The notes beneath the pieces were generated by a model. That model was not told the origin of the DNA. It was given only the letters and a program-made list of their open reading frames with translations, and made no database searches. A DNA stretch of 54,810 nt from Acetobacteraceae bacterium (GTDB lineage Bacteria; Pseudomonadota; Alphaproteobacteria; Acetobacterales; Acetobacteraceae), in assembly GCA_025352375.1 (NCBI GenBank), contig JANXTL010000209.1:1-54810 (forward strand), written 5' to 3'. Made by a program: the position numbers and the translations under genes. The number at the start of each line of letters is the position of its first letter. The stretch's first letter is position 1. Of this stretch, positions 1 to 7,729 are shown piece after piece.

Positions 1-1253
1 TTCCCAACCGACCGCTCGACCGCCCCCGGCGCCTCGATCACCACCCGCGTCGTCAGCCCAATCGTGTCTTTGATCCGCGCCATAACCACCGCGGCCTCCA
101 TATCCATCCCGCCGGGGGCGTAGAATTCCGGCCGAGCCTCCACGTGCACCGCGACCTCGTCCATGCGGCCTTCGCGGGTGAGGACAATGTGGTAGTGGCC
201 AGTGAGCGAATCACTTTTCAGCAGTTGCTCCTCGATCTGGGTCGGAAACATGTTCACACCCCGCACGATCACCATGTCGTCGGACCGGCCCGTCACCTTC
301 TCCATCCGCCGCATCGTACGGGCAGTCCCCGGCAGCAACCGCGTCAGGTCCCGGGTACGATAGCGGATGACGGGCATGCCTTCCTTGGTGAGGGACGTGA
401 ACACCAGCTCGCCTTTCGAGCCGTCCGGCAGCACAGCGCCGGTGTCGGGGTCGACGATCTCCGGGTAAAAATGGTCTTCCCAGATGTGCAACCCATCCTT
501 GGTTTCGATGCACTCGTTCGCAACGCCGGGTCCCATGACCTCCGACAACCCGTAGATGTCGACAGCGTCCATCGCGAAGCCGTATTCGATCTCGGTGCGC
601 ATGGCGTTGGTCCAGGGTTCGGCACCGAAGATGCCGATACGCAACGATGATGCCCGGGGATCCAGGCCCTGCCGCTGGAACTCATCCATGATCGCCAGCA
701 TATAGCTGGGGGTGACCATAATGATGTCCGGCTTGAAATCGGTGATTAGCTGCACCTGCCGTTCGGTCATCCCGCCGGACACCGGCACCACCGTGCAACC
801 CAACCTTTCCGCCCCGTAATGGGCGCCCAGGCCCCCGGTAAACAGCCCGTATCCGTAGGCCACATGCACCATCATGCCCGGTCGGCCGCCAGCGGCATAA
901 ATGGAACGGGCGGCGACATGCGCCCAGGTCTCGATATCCTTGGCGGTGTAGCCCACCACGGTGGGTTTGCCGGTGGTGCCCGACGATGCGTGCACCCGCA
1001 CGATCTGTTCCCGAGGCACCGCGAACATGCCGAACGGATAGTTGTCCCGCAGGTCGTGTTTGGTGGTGAACGGAAACCGAGCCAGGTCTTCCAGTTGCTT
1101 GAAATCGTCGGGATGAACGCCGACGGTGTCGAAGGCGGCTGTGTAATGCGGCACGTTGGCATAGGCGTAGCGCAGCGTGGCGCGGAGACGTTCGAATTGC
1201 AGCGCGGCGATCTCATCGCGGGACGCGGTTTCGATGGGGTCGAAGCCTTGCAT
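1..1253 (-). CDS. paaK: Phenylacetate-CoA ligase PaaK (3' end cut by window edge)
   Basis: ATP-dependent ligase that activates phenylacetate to phenylacetyl-CoA, the entry step of aerobic phenylacetate degradation; cytoplasmic. It reads from ATG at 1253 to the window edge without a stop, giving 417 codons of a family that is usually about 430-440 residues, so only a short C-terminal piece is missing. Visible family features are the adenylate-forming phosphate loop VHASSGTTGKPTVVGYT, the YGLSEVMGPGVANEC motif and the YRTRDLTRLLPG segment. It directly follows paaI (stop of paaI at 1254-1256, start here at 1253), so it is the third gene of a tight paaG-paaI-paaK operon. Being cut at the edge, the real C-terminus cannot be checked. 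Confidence 0.95.
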   Translation of the reverse strand, partial: MQGFDPIETASRDEIAALQFERLRATLRYAYANVPHYTAAFDTVGVHPDDFKQLEDLARFPFTTKHDLRDNYPFGMFAVPREQIVRVHASSGTTGKPTVVGYTAKDIETWAHVAARSIYAAGGRPGMMVHVAYGYGLFTGGLGAHYGAERLGCTVVPVSGGMTERQVQLITDFKPDIIMVTPSYMLAIMDEFQRQGLDPRASSLRIGIFGAEPWTNAMRTEIEYGFAMDAVDIYGLSEVMGPGVANECIETKDGLHIWEDHFYPEIVDPDTGAVLPDGSKGELVFTSLTKEGMPVIRYRTRDLTRLLPGTARTMRRMEKVTGRSDDMVIVRGVNMFPTQIEEQLLKSDSLTGHYHIVLTREGRMDEVAVHVEARPEFYAPGGMDMEAAVVMARIKDTIGLTTRVVIEAPGAVERSVG

Positions 1254-1718
1254 TTAAGCCTCCGGAAAAAATTTACCGCCGGTCAGGCGTGTGTGTCCGC
1301 GCATTTCGGCAACCACGGTCCCGTCGCCGCCGGTCACGCGCACGTCGTATATGCCGCTGCGGCCCGAGCGCAGGCGCTCCTCCGCGGTTGCGACCAAGCG
1401 CTCCCCGAGGCGGCCGGGCCGAACGTAGGTGACTGCGATGTGCTGTGCGACGGCATGGTCGCCATGGGCGTTGCTGGCGAAGGCCATGGCGGAATCGGCC
1501 AGCGTCAGGATGAAACCGCCGTGGCACATGCCCAGGCCGTTCACCATGGACTCGGCGACCTTCATCGACAGGATCGATGTTCCGGGGCTCACCGCATCGA
1601 TGGACATTCCCAATCCCCGGCTCGCGTGGTCGTCTGCCCACATCGCGTCGGCGCAGGCGCGGGCCAGTTCGTCCGGCGTCATGCCGCCGCAGGCGCGGGC
1701 CCGTTCGTCCGGCGTCAT
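1254..1718 (-). CDS. paaI: Hydroxyphenylacetyl-CoA thioesterase PaaI
   Basis: Hotdog-fold thioesterase that hydrolyses dead-end (hydroxy)phenylacetyl-CoA thioesters and frees CoA in the phenylacetate pathway. The 154-residue product carries the PaaI signature NGLGMCHGGFILTLADSAMA followed by QHIAVTYVRPGRLGERLVATA. The ATG at 1718 overlaps the paaG stop in an ATGA arrangement, which supports translational coupling and this start. A second in-frame ATG at 1682 lies exactly 36 bases downstream because the first 12 codons are a tandem duplication (MTPDERARACGG then MTPDELARACAD), so the family-typical start may be the inner one. The gene sits between paaG and paaK, as in many paa clusters. Confidence 0.92.
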   Translation of the reverse strand: MTPDERARACGGMTPDELARACADAMWADDHASRGLGMSIDAVSPGTSILSMKVAESMVNGLGMCHGGFILTLADSAMAFASNAHGDHAVAQHIAVTYVRPGRLGERLVATAEERLRSGRSGIYDVRVTGGDGTVVAEMRGHTRLTGGKFFPEA

Positions 1719-2500
1719 GCGGGAAACACCGGCGGGCGTTTTTCCTGGAAAGCGCGCACGCCCTCGGCGAATTCCGCGCCCCGGCCGGCGACGCCTTGCA
1801 ACCGAGCCTCCAGGTTCAGCTGGGTGTGCAGGTCGTTGGTCGGGGTGGCGGCGAACATCTGCTTCATGGCCGCCAGGGCCGCGGATGGGCCTTGCGCGAG
1901 GGTGGCGGTCATGGCCTCGGCTTCGGCCATCAGGGTGTCCGGCTCCGTGGCTTTCCAGATCATGCCCCATGCCGCGGCGGTTTCTCCGTCGATCGCGTCG
2001 CCCAACATGGCCAAGCCGCGGGCGCGGGCATCCCCGATGGTGCGGGTCAGGAAGAACGACGCACCGGAGTCGGGAACCAACCCAATTTTCACGAAGGCCT
2101 GTACGAAGCGCGCGGTCTTCGCGGCCAGCACGATGTCGCAGGCGAGGGCGAAACTGGCGCCGGCGCCCGCCGCCACGCCGTTCACCGCGCAGACGACCGG
2201 CAGCCGTGACGCTCGAAGCCGCCGCACAACCTCATGGTGGTATGTGCTGGCCAGGTGCTCCAGGTCCGGCGGGCCGTTCGGGCCGGGGGTGACATCGGGG
2301 CCGAGTTCCTGGCCGGCGCAGAAGCCGCGGCCTTCGCCGGTCAGCAGCACAGCACGGCAGGATGGATCGGCCTCCGCGGTGTCGAGTGCCGCCAGCAGGC
2401 GCGTGAGCATTGGGGCGTTGACCGCGTTGAGCCTGGCGGGAGCGTTCAGCACGATTTTGTGCCAGCCGTCATGCGGTTCAACGCGAATGTCTTCGGTCAT
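1715..2500 (-). CDS. paaG: Enoyl-CoA hydratase/isomerase PaaG
   Basis: Crotonase-family protein, most likely the 2-(1,2-epoxy-1,2-dihydrophenyl)acetyl-CoA isomerase that converts the ring epoxide to the oxepin in phenylacetate breakdown. The 261-residue sequence has the crotonase oxyanion-hole segments EGRGFCAGQELGPD and NGVAAGAGASFALACDI, and the PaaG-like acidic region KIGLVPDSGASFFLTR. ATG at 2500 was chosen because MTEDIRVEPHDGWHKIVLN is a normal crotonase start; the open frame continues upstream but reads antisense to the vapB promoter. It is the first gene of the minus-strand operon and its stop overlaps the paaI start. A generic enoyl-CoA hydratase is possible, but the neighbours favour PaaG. 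Confidence 0.9.
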   Translation of the reverse strand: MTEDIRVEPHDGWHKIVLNAPARLNAVNAPMLTRLLAALDTAEADPSCRAVLLTGEGRGFCAGQELGPDVTPGPNGPPDLEHLASTYHHEVVRRLRASRLPVVCAVNGVAAGAGASFALACDIVLAAKTARFVQAFVKIGLVPDSGASFFLTRTIGDARARGLAMLGDAIDGETAAAWGMIWKATEPDTLMAEAEAMTATLAQGPSAALAAMKQMFAATPTNDLHTQLNLEARLQGVAGRGAEFAEGVRAFQEKRPPVFPA

Positions 2501-2590
2501 GGATCGCTCCCGGTTGTGTTGCGGCGATTGTAGCACCGGGTTGCAGCGGCGCCAGTTTGCATTGACGGGCGCATCAATGGCGACCATATT

Positions 2591-2617
2591 CGATGCATTC
2601 CGAGGTATGAAGCATCG
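2591..2617 (+). promoter_or_regulatory. Inverted repeat upstream of vapB (candidate TA operator)
   Basis: The half-sites CGATGC (2591-2596) and GCATCG (2612-2617) are exact reverse complements 15 bases apart and end just before the antitoxin start. VapB-type ribbon-helix-helix antitoxins commonly bind such palindromes to autorepress. Operator function is inferred from position only. Confidence 0.4.
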
Positions 2618-2618
2618 C

Positions 2619-2816
2619 ATGCGCACCACCATCACCCTCGACGACGAGTTGCTCGCGACGGCGAAGTCCATGACGGGAATAGAAGCGACGCCATCGTTGA
2701 TCCGCGCCGGTCTGAAGGCGTTGATCGAGCGGGAGGCCGCACGTCGTCTTATAGTGCTGGGCGGCAGCGATCCCGATGCAGAAGCCCCGCCTCGCCGGCG
2801 GTGGGAAGCCGCGTGA
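2619..2816 (+). CDS. vapB: VapB-type antitoxin (ribbon-helix-helix)
   Basis: Small antitoxin expected to neutralise the adjacent PIN-domain toxin and to repress its own promoter. The 65-residue product starts MRTTITLDDELLATAKS and continues with a SLIRAGLKALIEREAARRL helix, the usual layout of VapB/AHH-type RHH antitoxins; the basic C-terminal tail PPRRRWEAA would contact the toxin. A second ATG at 2607 adds four residues (MKHR), but a GAGG at 2602-2605 can only serve the 2619 start. The stop overlaps the GTG of the toxin gene in a GTGA junction, typical of a coupled toxin-antitoxin operon. It is divergent from paaG. Confidence 0.85.
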   Translation: MRTTITLDDELLATAKSMTGIEATPSLIRAGLKALIEREAARRLIVLGGSDPDAEAPPRRRWEAA

Positions 2817-3184
2817 TTTTGGTCGATACGTCGGTTTGGATCGACCATATCAAATCCACCGATCCTGTGCTGTCGCAGTTGTTGGCCAGAGATCGGGTAT
2901 TTGCCCATCGGTTCGTCATGGGCGAATTGGCCATGGGGTCTATTCGGCAGCGGGAAGCCGTGTTGTCGGCGTATCGGAAGCTGCCGCGGGCGATCGTCGC
3001 CGATGACGAGGACGTCCTGCGGACGATCGAGCAGCACGGGTTATTTGGACGCGGTATTGGCTTTATCGACGTCCACCTTCTTGCGTCGGCCTGCCTGACG
3101 CCGGATACGCAGCTTTGGTCGCGCGACAAGCGCCTCGCCGCGGTGGCCGAGGCGCTCGGCGTCGCGGCACGCCTCGGGTATTGA
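2813..3184 (+). CDS. vapC: VapC-type PIN-domain ribonuclease toxin
   Basis: Putative type II toxin: a Mg-dependent endoribonuclease of the PIN family that would cleave tRNA or other RNA when freed of VapB. The 123-residue product begins at GTG 2813 (read MILVDTSVWIDH), which overlaps the vapB stop; an in-frame GTG at 2801 would add four residues but lies inside vapB. All four acidic positions of the PIN active site are visible: DTSVWIDH, the Glu in MGELAMGS, the Asp in GFIDVHLLASA and the Asp in LWSRDKRL. The length matches intact VapC proteins, so the toxin looks functional. It is convergent with the Lrp gene, separated by 13 bases. Confidence 0.9.
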   Translation: MILVDTSVWIDHIKSTDPVLSQLLARDRVFAHRFVMGELAMGSIRQREAVLSAYRKLPRAIVADDEDVLRTIEQHGLFGRGIGFIDVHLLASACLTPDTQLWSRDKRLAAVAEALGVAARLGY

Positions 3185-3197
3185 AACCGCGTAACAG

Positions 3198-3668
3198 CTA
3201 GCCCCGAACCCGCAACGGCAAATTCGTGCGGTAGATCACCCGCTTTAATGCCAGTTGCGATTCGAACGACTGCACGCCCGGGATGTGGGTCAGCTTGCCG
3301 CGCAGAAATGCCTCGTACGAGGCCACATCGGCCGCCACGACGCGCAGCAGGAAATCGGTGCTGCCGGTCATCTCGTACATTTCCATGACCTCGGGCATCG
3401 TCGCGACCGCGCTTTCGAACCCGCGCAGCACCTCATCCGTGTGGCTCGCCAGCTTCACGGTGACGAAGACGTTGACCGCCAATCCTACCCGGTCCTGATC
3501 CAACAGCGCGACGTAGCGTTGGATGATGCCGGCTTCCTCCAGTATTTTCTGCCGGCGGTGAATGGGGGACGGCGACAATGCCGCGACCTCGCTCAGTTCG
3601 GACGCGGTGGCCCGGCCGTTCGACTGCAGGTGGTTCAGTATCGCGATGTCAAGCCGATCGAGCTCCAT
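3198..3668 (-). CDS. Lrp/AsnC family transcriptional regulator
   Basis: A 156-residue leucine-responsive-type regulator. It has an N-terminal winged helix-turn-helix (MELDRLDIAILNHLQSNGRA through LSPSPIHRRQKILEEAGII) and a C-terminal RAM effector domain (VFVTVKLASHTDE, VMEMYEMTGSTDFLLRVVAAD). ATG 3668 gives the normal family start MELDRLD; another ATG at 3686 would add six residues. It is divergently transcribed from the arylpyruvate:ferredoxin oxidoreductase gene, an arrangement usual for a local regulator responding to an amino acid or its keto acid, so control of that gene is a reasonable inference. A palindrome lies between the two genes. Confidence 0.92.
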   Translation of the reverse strand: MELDRLDIAILNHLQSNGRATASELSEVAALSPSPIHRRQKILEEAGIIQRYVALLDQDRVGLAVNVFVTVKLASHTDEVLRGFESAVATMPEVMEMYEMTGSTDFLLRVVAADVASYEAFLRGKLTHIPGVQSFESQLALKRVIYRTNLPLRVRG

Positions 3669-3699
3669 CCCCCCTATCCCTTTCATCCCGGCGCGTCAT

Positions 3700-3720
3700 T
3701 TTTGGTGGATTCGACCAAAA
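3700..3720. promoter_or_regulatory. Inverted repeat between lrp-like gene and IOR gene
   Basis: TTTTGGT (3700-3706) and ACCAAAA (3714-3720) are perfect reverse complements around the 7-base spacer GGATTCG. The site lies 32 bases upstream of the regulator start and about 90 bases upstream of the oxidoreductase start, which suits an Lrp-type operator. Binding is inferred, not shown. Confidence 0.5.
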
Positions 3721-3809
3721 CTGCGCGCGGCCGGCCCAAACTATGCCAACCTTTCCCAACCCGACAGACTTACAATATGGTGCGGCGACGGCGAGAGAGG
3801 ATTCCTAAA

Positions 3810-6800
3810 ATGGACGGTGGCATCGGTTTCGGGGCAACCACACTGGAATCGCGGTTCAGCGATTATGACAGGCCGGTGCTGCTGACCGGCATCCAGGCGC
3901 TGTTGCGTCTGCTGTTGGAGCAACGGGTGCTCGACCAAACCGCCGGCCTCAACACTGCCGCGTTGGTTTCCGGCTATCGAGGCTCCCCGCTCGGCATGCT
4001 CGACCGGGAGTTGTGGCTGCACGAAAAGCTGATGAAAGCCAATGACATCCGGTTCGAGCCGGGGGTGAATGAGGACCTCGCCGCGACCATGCTCATGGGC
4101 ACGCAGCAGGTGGACGCATTCCCCGGCAAGCGGGTCGATGGCGTCTACGGTATGTGGTACGGAAAGGGGCCGGGCGTGGACCGATCCGGGGATGCGTTCC
4201 ACTGTGCCAATATGGCCGGCACGCATAAACATGGCGGTGTGCTGGCGCTGGCCGGCGACGATCACGGCGCGCATTCGTCCACGTACCCGCATCAAACAGA
4301 ATACGTGTTCCAGAACGTTTGTATGCCCGTGCTGAACCCGGGTTCGGTGCAGGACGTGATCGACCTCGGTCTGGCCGGCTGGGCGCTGTCCCGCTTCTGC
4401 GGCCTCTGGGTCGCGATGAAAACCACGGCCGAGACCATGGAGCAGGCCGCCACTGCCATCGTCCATTCGGGCCGCACCTTTGTCACGCCAGACATCGCGC
4501 TGCCGCCGCACGGGCTGAATTTCGACCACACTATGCGCTTCCCCGCCGAACGCGCGGAACTCGAACGCCGTCTGATGGATGAGCGCCTGCCGGCGGTGCA
4601 GGCCTGGGCGCGCGCGAACCAGCTGGACAAGCTGATTTTCGGCGCGCCGGACGCGTCGATCGGGCTCGTCACCATCGGCAAGACGCACGACGACACGCTG
4701 CATGCGCTCAAACGCCTCGGCTTGGACAACCATCCGCAGTTGGCGCTGTACAAGATCGCGATGACCTGGCCGCTGGAAACCGAAAGTTTCCGCGAATTCG
4801 CCCGCGGCAAGCGCGCCATCCTGGTGATCGAGGAAAAGCGTAACTTCGTCGAATCCCAGATACGCGACACGCTCTATAACTGGCCAGCCGATGAACGTCC
4901 GGCAATCAGCGGCAAGACCCTGCCGAACGGCGAAAAACTGCTGTCGCCGCTGATGGAGCTGTCCCCGGAATCGATCGCCGGCGGCCTCGGCACGTTCCTC
5001 GGAGGCCTCGGCCTGAATGTGCCGTCGCTGTCGCTGCCCGAGGCGGTGCAGCGGCCGGACGGGTTGCTGCGGCGCATCCCCGCTTTCTGCGCCGGCTGCC
5101 CGCACGCGACGTCGACCAAACTCCCCGCCGGCAGTTTTGCGAGTGCCGGCATCGGCTGCCACTTCATGGCGCAGGACGATAGCGACCAGACCCGCACCTT
5201 CACCCATATGGGCGGGGAGGGCGCGCCCTTCGTCGGCTTGTCTTCGTTCACCGAGATGAAGCACATGTTCGCCAACCTCGGCGACGGGACCTATATGCAC
5301 TCTGGCCTGCTGGCGATCAGGCAGGCGGCTGCGGCGAAAACCCGCATGACCTACAAACTGCTGTTCAACGACGCCGTCGCCATGACCGGCGGGCAGCCGG
5401 CCGAGGGTTCTCCGACTGTTCCCAAGTTGGCGGCGCAGATCGCGGCCGAGGGGATCCAACGGATTGCCGTGGTCGCCGACGACGCCGACCGTCTCCCAGG
5501 GATCGGCGAGCTACCCCCAGGCACCACGCGCCATACCCGCGAGGAACTGGACGCCGTGCAGCGGGAACTGCGCGAATACGACGGTACGTCCGTCCTGATT
5601 TACGATCAGGTCTGCGCCACCGAAAAACGCCGCCGCCGCAAGCGCGGCTCCATGGCCAACGCCGCCCAGCATGTCGTCATCAACGAAGCCGTCTGCGAGA
5701 ATTGCGGCGACTGTTCGGTGCAGTCCAACTGCATCGCGATCGAACCCGTCGAGACCGATCTCGGCCGCAAAAGGCGCATCGACCCCACAAGCTGCAATGT
5801 CGATTTATCCTGTTTGAAGGGGTTCTGCCCCAGCTTCGTGACGCTGCCGGGGGCGCCGTCCGCGCCGGAGGCCGATGTGTCCTGGCAGAAGCGCGAGGCT
5901 GAATTCGCCGCCACGTTGCCTGAGCCGACACAACCAGCGCTTGGCGTTTGGCGTGGCCTCTTCGCCGGGATCGGGGGAGGAGGCATCGTTACCTCCGGCG
6001 CGATCCTGGCGATGGCGGCGCATCTTGAAGGGCGGGCGGTCAAAACGCTGGACTTCACCGGCATGGCGCAAAAGAACGGCGCGGTCGTCGCGCATGTGCA
6101 GATCGCGGCGTCCGAGGCCGATCTGGACGTGGTGCGCATCCCCCTCGGAGCCGCCGATCTGATGCTGGCCGCCGACCTCGCCGTATCCTGCGGGGCGGGC
6201 GTGCTGGAGCGGAATGCTCGGTCATCCGTGGTCATCGGGAACCTGGACCTCGCCGCGACGGCCGATTTCAAGCGCGATGCCTTGCTGTCGATCGACGCGG
6301 CGAAGCACCGCCGGACGATCGAAAAGGTCACGGACGCGACCCGGTCGGTCTGGCTGCACGGGGTGGGATTGGCCGAGAAACTGTTCGGCAACGCACAGGC
6401 GATGAACACCTTGCTGTTGGGCTTGGCGTGGCAGCGCGGCCTGGTCCCGGTTGGGGAAGCCGCGATCTTGCGCGCCATCGAGCTGAATGGCGCTGCGGTG
6501 AGCGTGAACAAGCGCGCCTTCCTATGGGGCCGTATCCTGGCGGATCGGCCGGACCTGATGGCGAAAGTGCTCTCGGATGTCCTGGAAGCGCCGGTTTTGT
6601 CGCTGGAGGCCTTGATCGCCGACCGGGCCGCGCGGCTGGTGGACTACCAAAATGCGGCCTACGCCGAACGGTATCGGGCCGTGCTGCGGGAAGTCGTGGA
6701 GGGTGAAACGGCGGCATTCGGGAAACCCGGCCGGTTCGCCCGGTCGGCGGCCGAGAGTTTGTATCGGTTGATGGCCTATAAGGATGAGTACGAGGTCGCT

Positions 6801-7229
6801 CGGCTGCACCTGCTGGCGACCTACGGCGACAAGCCGGTGTTTCATATGTCCCCGCCACTGATCGCGCGGATGGACTCCGCGACCGGGAGGCGCCGCAAGG
6901 TCGCCGTGCCGGGCTGGGTGGCCCTGCCGCTGTTCCGTGTGCTGCGGCTTGGACGGTTGGTCCGGGGCACCGCGCTGGACCTGTTCGGCCGGCAAGCCGA
7001 ACGGCAGGCGGAGCGGGCGTCGATCGAAGAGTATGTCGGGGATTTGCGGATCGCGATGGCCTCGCTCTGGCCGGAGACGCTGGAGGCGGCCATCGGTCTG
7101 GCGGCTTTGCCCGAAACGATCCGCGGGTTCGGGCCGGTGAAGGATGCCAACCGAGCGAGGGCCGCGATTCGGAGGGCGATACTGCTCTCGGGATTGGTTC
7201 GGCCATCGGTGGCGCTGGCGGCAGAATAG
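3810..7229 (+). CDS. Indolepyruvate (arylpyruvate):ferredoxin oxidoreductase, fused three-domain form
   Basis: Thiamine diphosphate- and Fe-S-dependent enzyme that oxidatively decarboxylates indolepyruvate/phenylpyruvate-type 2-oxo acids to aryl-acetyl-CoA with ferredoxin as acceptor. The 1139 residues are the full length of the fused proteobacterial form. In order: N-terminal pyruvate:ferredoxin-type domain (GYRGSPLGMLDREL), TPP-binding region with CAGCPHATSTK around residue 427, a ferredoxin-like 4Fe-4S segment with CENCGDCSVQSNC around residue 629 and CNVDLSCLKGFCPSF, then the gamma-type domain starting near GIGGGGIVTSG at residue 720 and a C-terminal extension. ATG 3810 gives MDGGIGFGATTLESRFSDYD, a normal family start; the open frame upstream runs into the divergent regulator. 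With paaGIK nearby, the product would feed phenylacetyl-CoA catabolism. Confidence 0.93.
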   Translation: MDGGIGFGATTLESRFSDYDRPVLLTGIQALLRLLLEQRVLDQTAGLNTAALVSGYRGSPLGMLDRELWLHEKLMKANDIRFEPGVNEDLAATMLMGTQQVDAFPGKRVDGVYGMWYGKGPGVDRSGDAFHCANMAGTHKHGGVLALAGDDHGAHSSTYPHQTEYVFQNVCMPVLNPGSVQDVIDLGLAGWALSRFCGLWVAMKTTAETMEQAATAIVHSGRTFVTPDIALPPHGLNFDHTMRFPAERAELERRLMDERLPAVQAWARANQLDKLIFGAPDASIGLVTIGKTHDDTLHALKRLGLDNHPQLALYKIAMTWPLETESFREFARGKRAILVIEEKRNFVESQIRDTLYNWPADERPAISGKTLPNGEKLLSPLMELSPESIAGGLGTFLGGLGLNVPSLSLPEAVQRPDGLLRRIPAFCAGCPHATSTKLPAGSFASAGIGCHFMAQDDSDQTRTFTHMGGEGAPFVGLSSFTEMKHMFANLGDGTYMHSGLLAIRQAAAAKTRMTYKLLFNDAVAMTGGQPAEGSPTVPKLAAQIAAEGIQRIAVVADDADRLPGIGELPPGTTRHTREELDAVQRELREYDGTSVLIYDQVCATEKRRRRKRGSMANAAQHVVINEAVCENCGDCSVQSNCIAIEPVETDLGRKRRIDPTSCNVDLSCLKGFCPSFVTLPGAPSAPEADVSWQKREAEFAATLPEPTQPALGVWRGLFAGIGGGGIVTSGAILAMAAHLEGRAVKTLDFTGMAQKNGAVVAHVQIAASEADLDVVRIPLGAADLMLAADLAVSCGAGVLERNARSSVVIGNLDLAATADFKRDALLSIDAAKHRRTIEKVTDATRSVWLHGVGLAEKLFGNAQAMNTLLLGLAWQRGLVPVGEAAILRAIELNGAAVSVNKRAFLWGRILADRPDLMAKVLSDVLEAPVLSLEALIADRAARLVDYQNAAYAERYRAVLREVVEGETAAFGKPGRFARSAAESLYRLMAYKDEYEVARLHLLATYGDKPVFHMSPPLIARMDSATGRRRKVAVPGWVALPLFRVLRLGRLVRGTALDLFGRQAERQAERASIEEYVGDLRIAMASLWPETLEAAIGLAALPETIRGFGPVKDANRARAAIRRAILLSGLVRPSVALAAE

Positions 7230-7244
7230 CAGCAAGGCCCAAAC

Positions 7245-7264
7245 CCGATTGGGGCGCCAATCGG
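7245..7264 (+). terminator. Hairpin after the oxidoreductase gene
   Basis: CCGATTGG (7245-7252), loop GGCG, CCAATCGG (7257-7264) form a perfect 8-bp stem starting 15 bases after the stop codon. A run of five T follows at 7274-7278 rather than immediately, so it is a plausible but not textbook intrinsic terminator. Confidence 0.55.
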
Positions 7265-7729
7265 AAACTCACGTTTTTGTGATATCGGATGCTGGGTGGC
7301 GATGCCGTCCCTGGTGGAGGCTGTATTCGTCCTTGTTCCATACGAAAGTATGTCTAACGAATTATTTTCACCGGATCAAAATATGGATGCCATGATATTT
7401 CACCTTATGACAAAGACGCACGAAACGGGAATCGCGTCAAAAAAAATACGAATTGGCATACGCGCGTCTTTAATCCGACAGGCAAAGGCGGAAGCCACAG
7501 TTTTTCCAATCCTTGGCTGATATCTTCGAAGATCGCCGCGAACAATTCAAAGGCGATCTTCGCGTGCGAAATTTTCAACTGACCAAATTATTCCCGGCCC
7601 CATGAAAAATATCGGATGGAATAAACCGCCCGCGCCAGCCGTTTGCATCTCCGACGATACCTTCCGTTAGTGAATGTCACGCATTCCCACCGGGGTTATA
7701 CCGAGGCAAATCAAAAGGAAGCAGAACTT
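7265..7729 (+). other. AT-richer intergenic region before the giant repeat protein
   Basis: About 465 bases with no convincing gene. Composition is visibly more AT-rich than its surroundings (for example an A8 run near 7440), and the short open frames here have no recognisable product and no good ribosome binding site. The last part holds a strong Shine-Dalgarno AAAAGGAAG at 7714-7722 that sets the downstream start at 7730. It probably contains the promoter of the giant secreted protein; no specific promoter motif could be assigned. Confidence 0.6.

Noticed and set aside
819-2606. Long upstream part of the plus-strand frame that ends as vapB
   Set aside because: It runs antisense through paaK, paaI and paaG; only the last 65 codons look like an antitoxin.
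3741-5459. 572-codon minus-strand open frame opposite the oxidoreductase gene
   Set aside because: Antisense to a full-length enzyme with all cofactor motifs; the translation shows no family pattern.
7296-7520. 74-codon plus-strand frame in the AT-rich gap
   Set aside because: No ribosome binding site and no recognisable product; AT-rich sequence unlike the genes around it.
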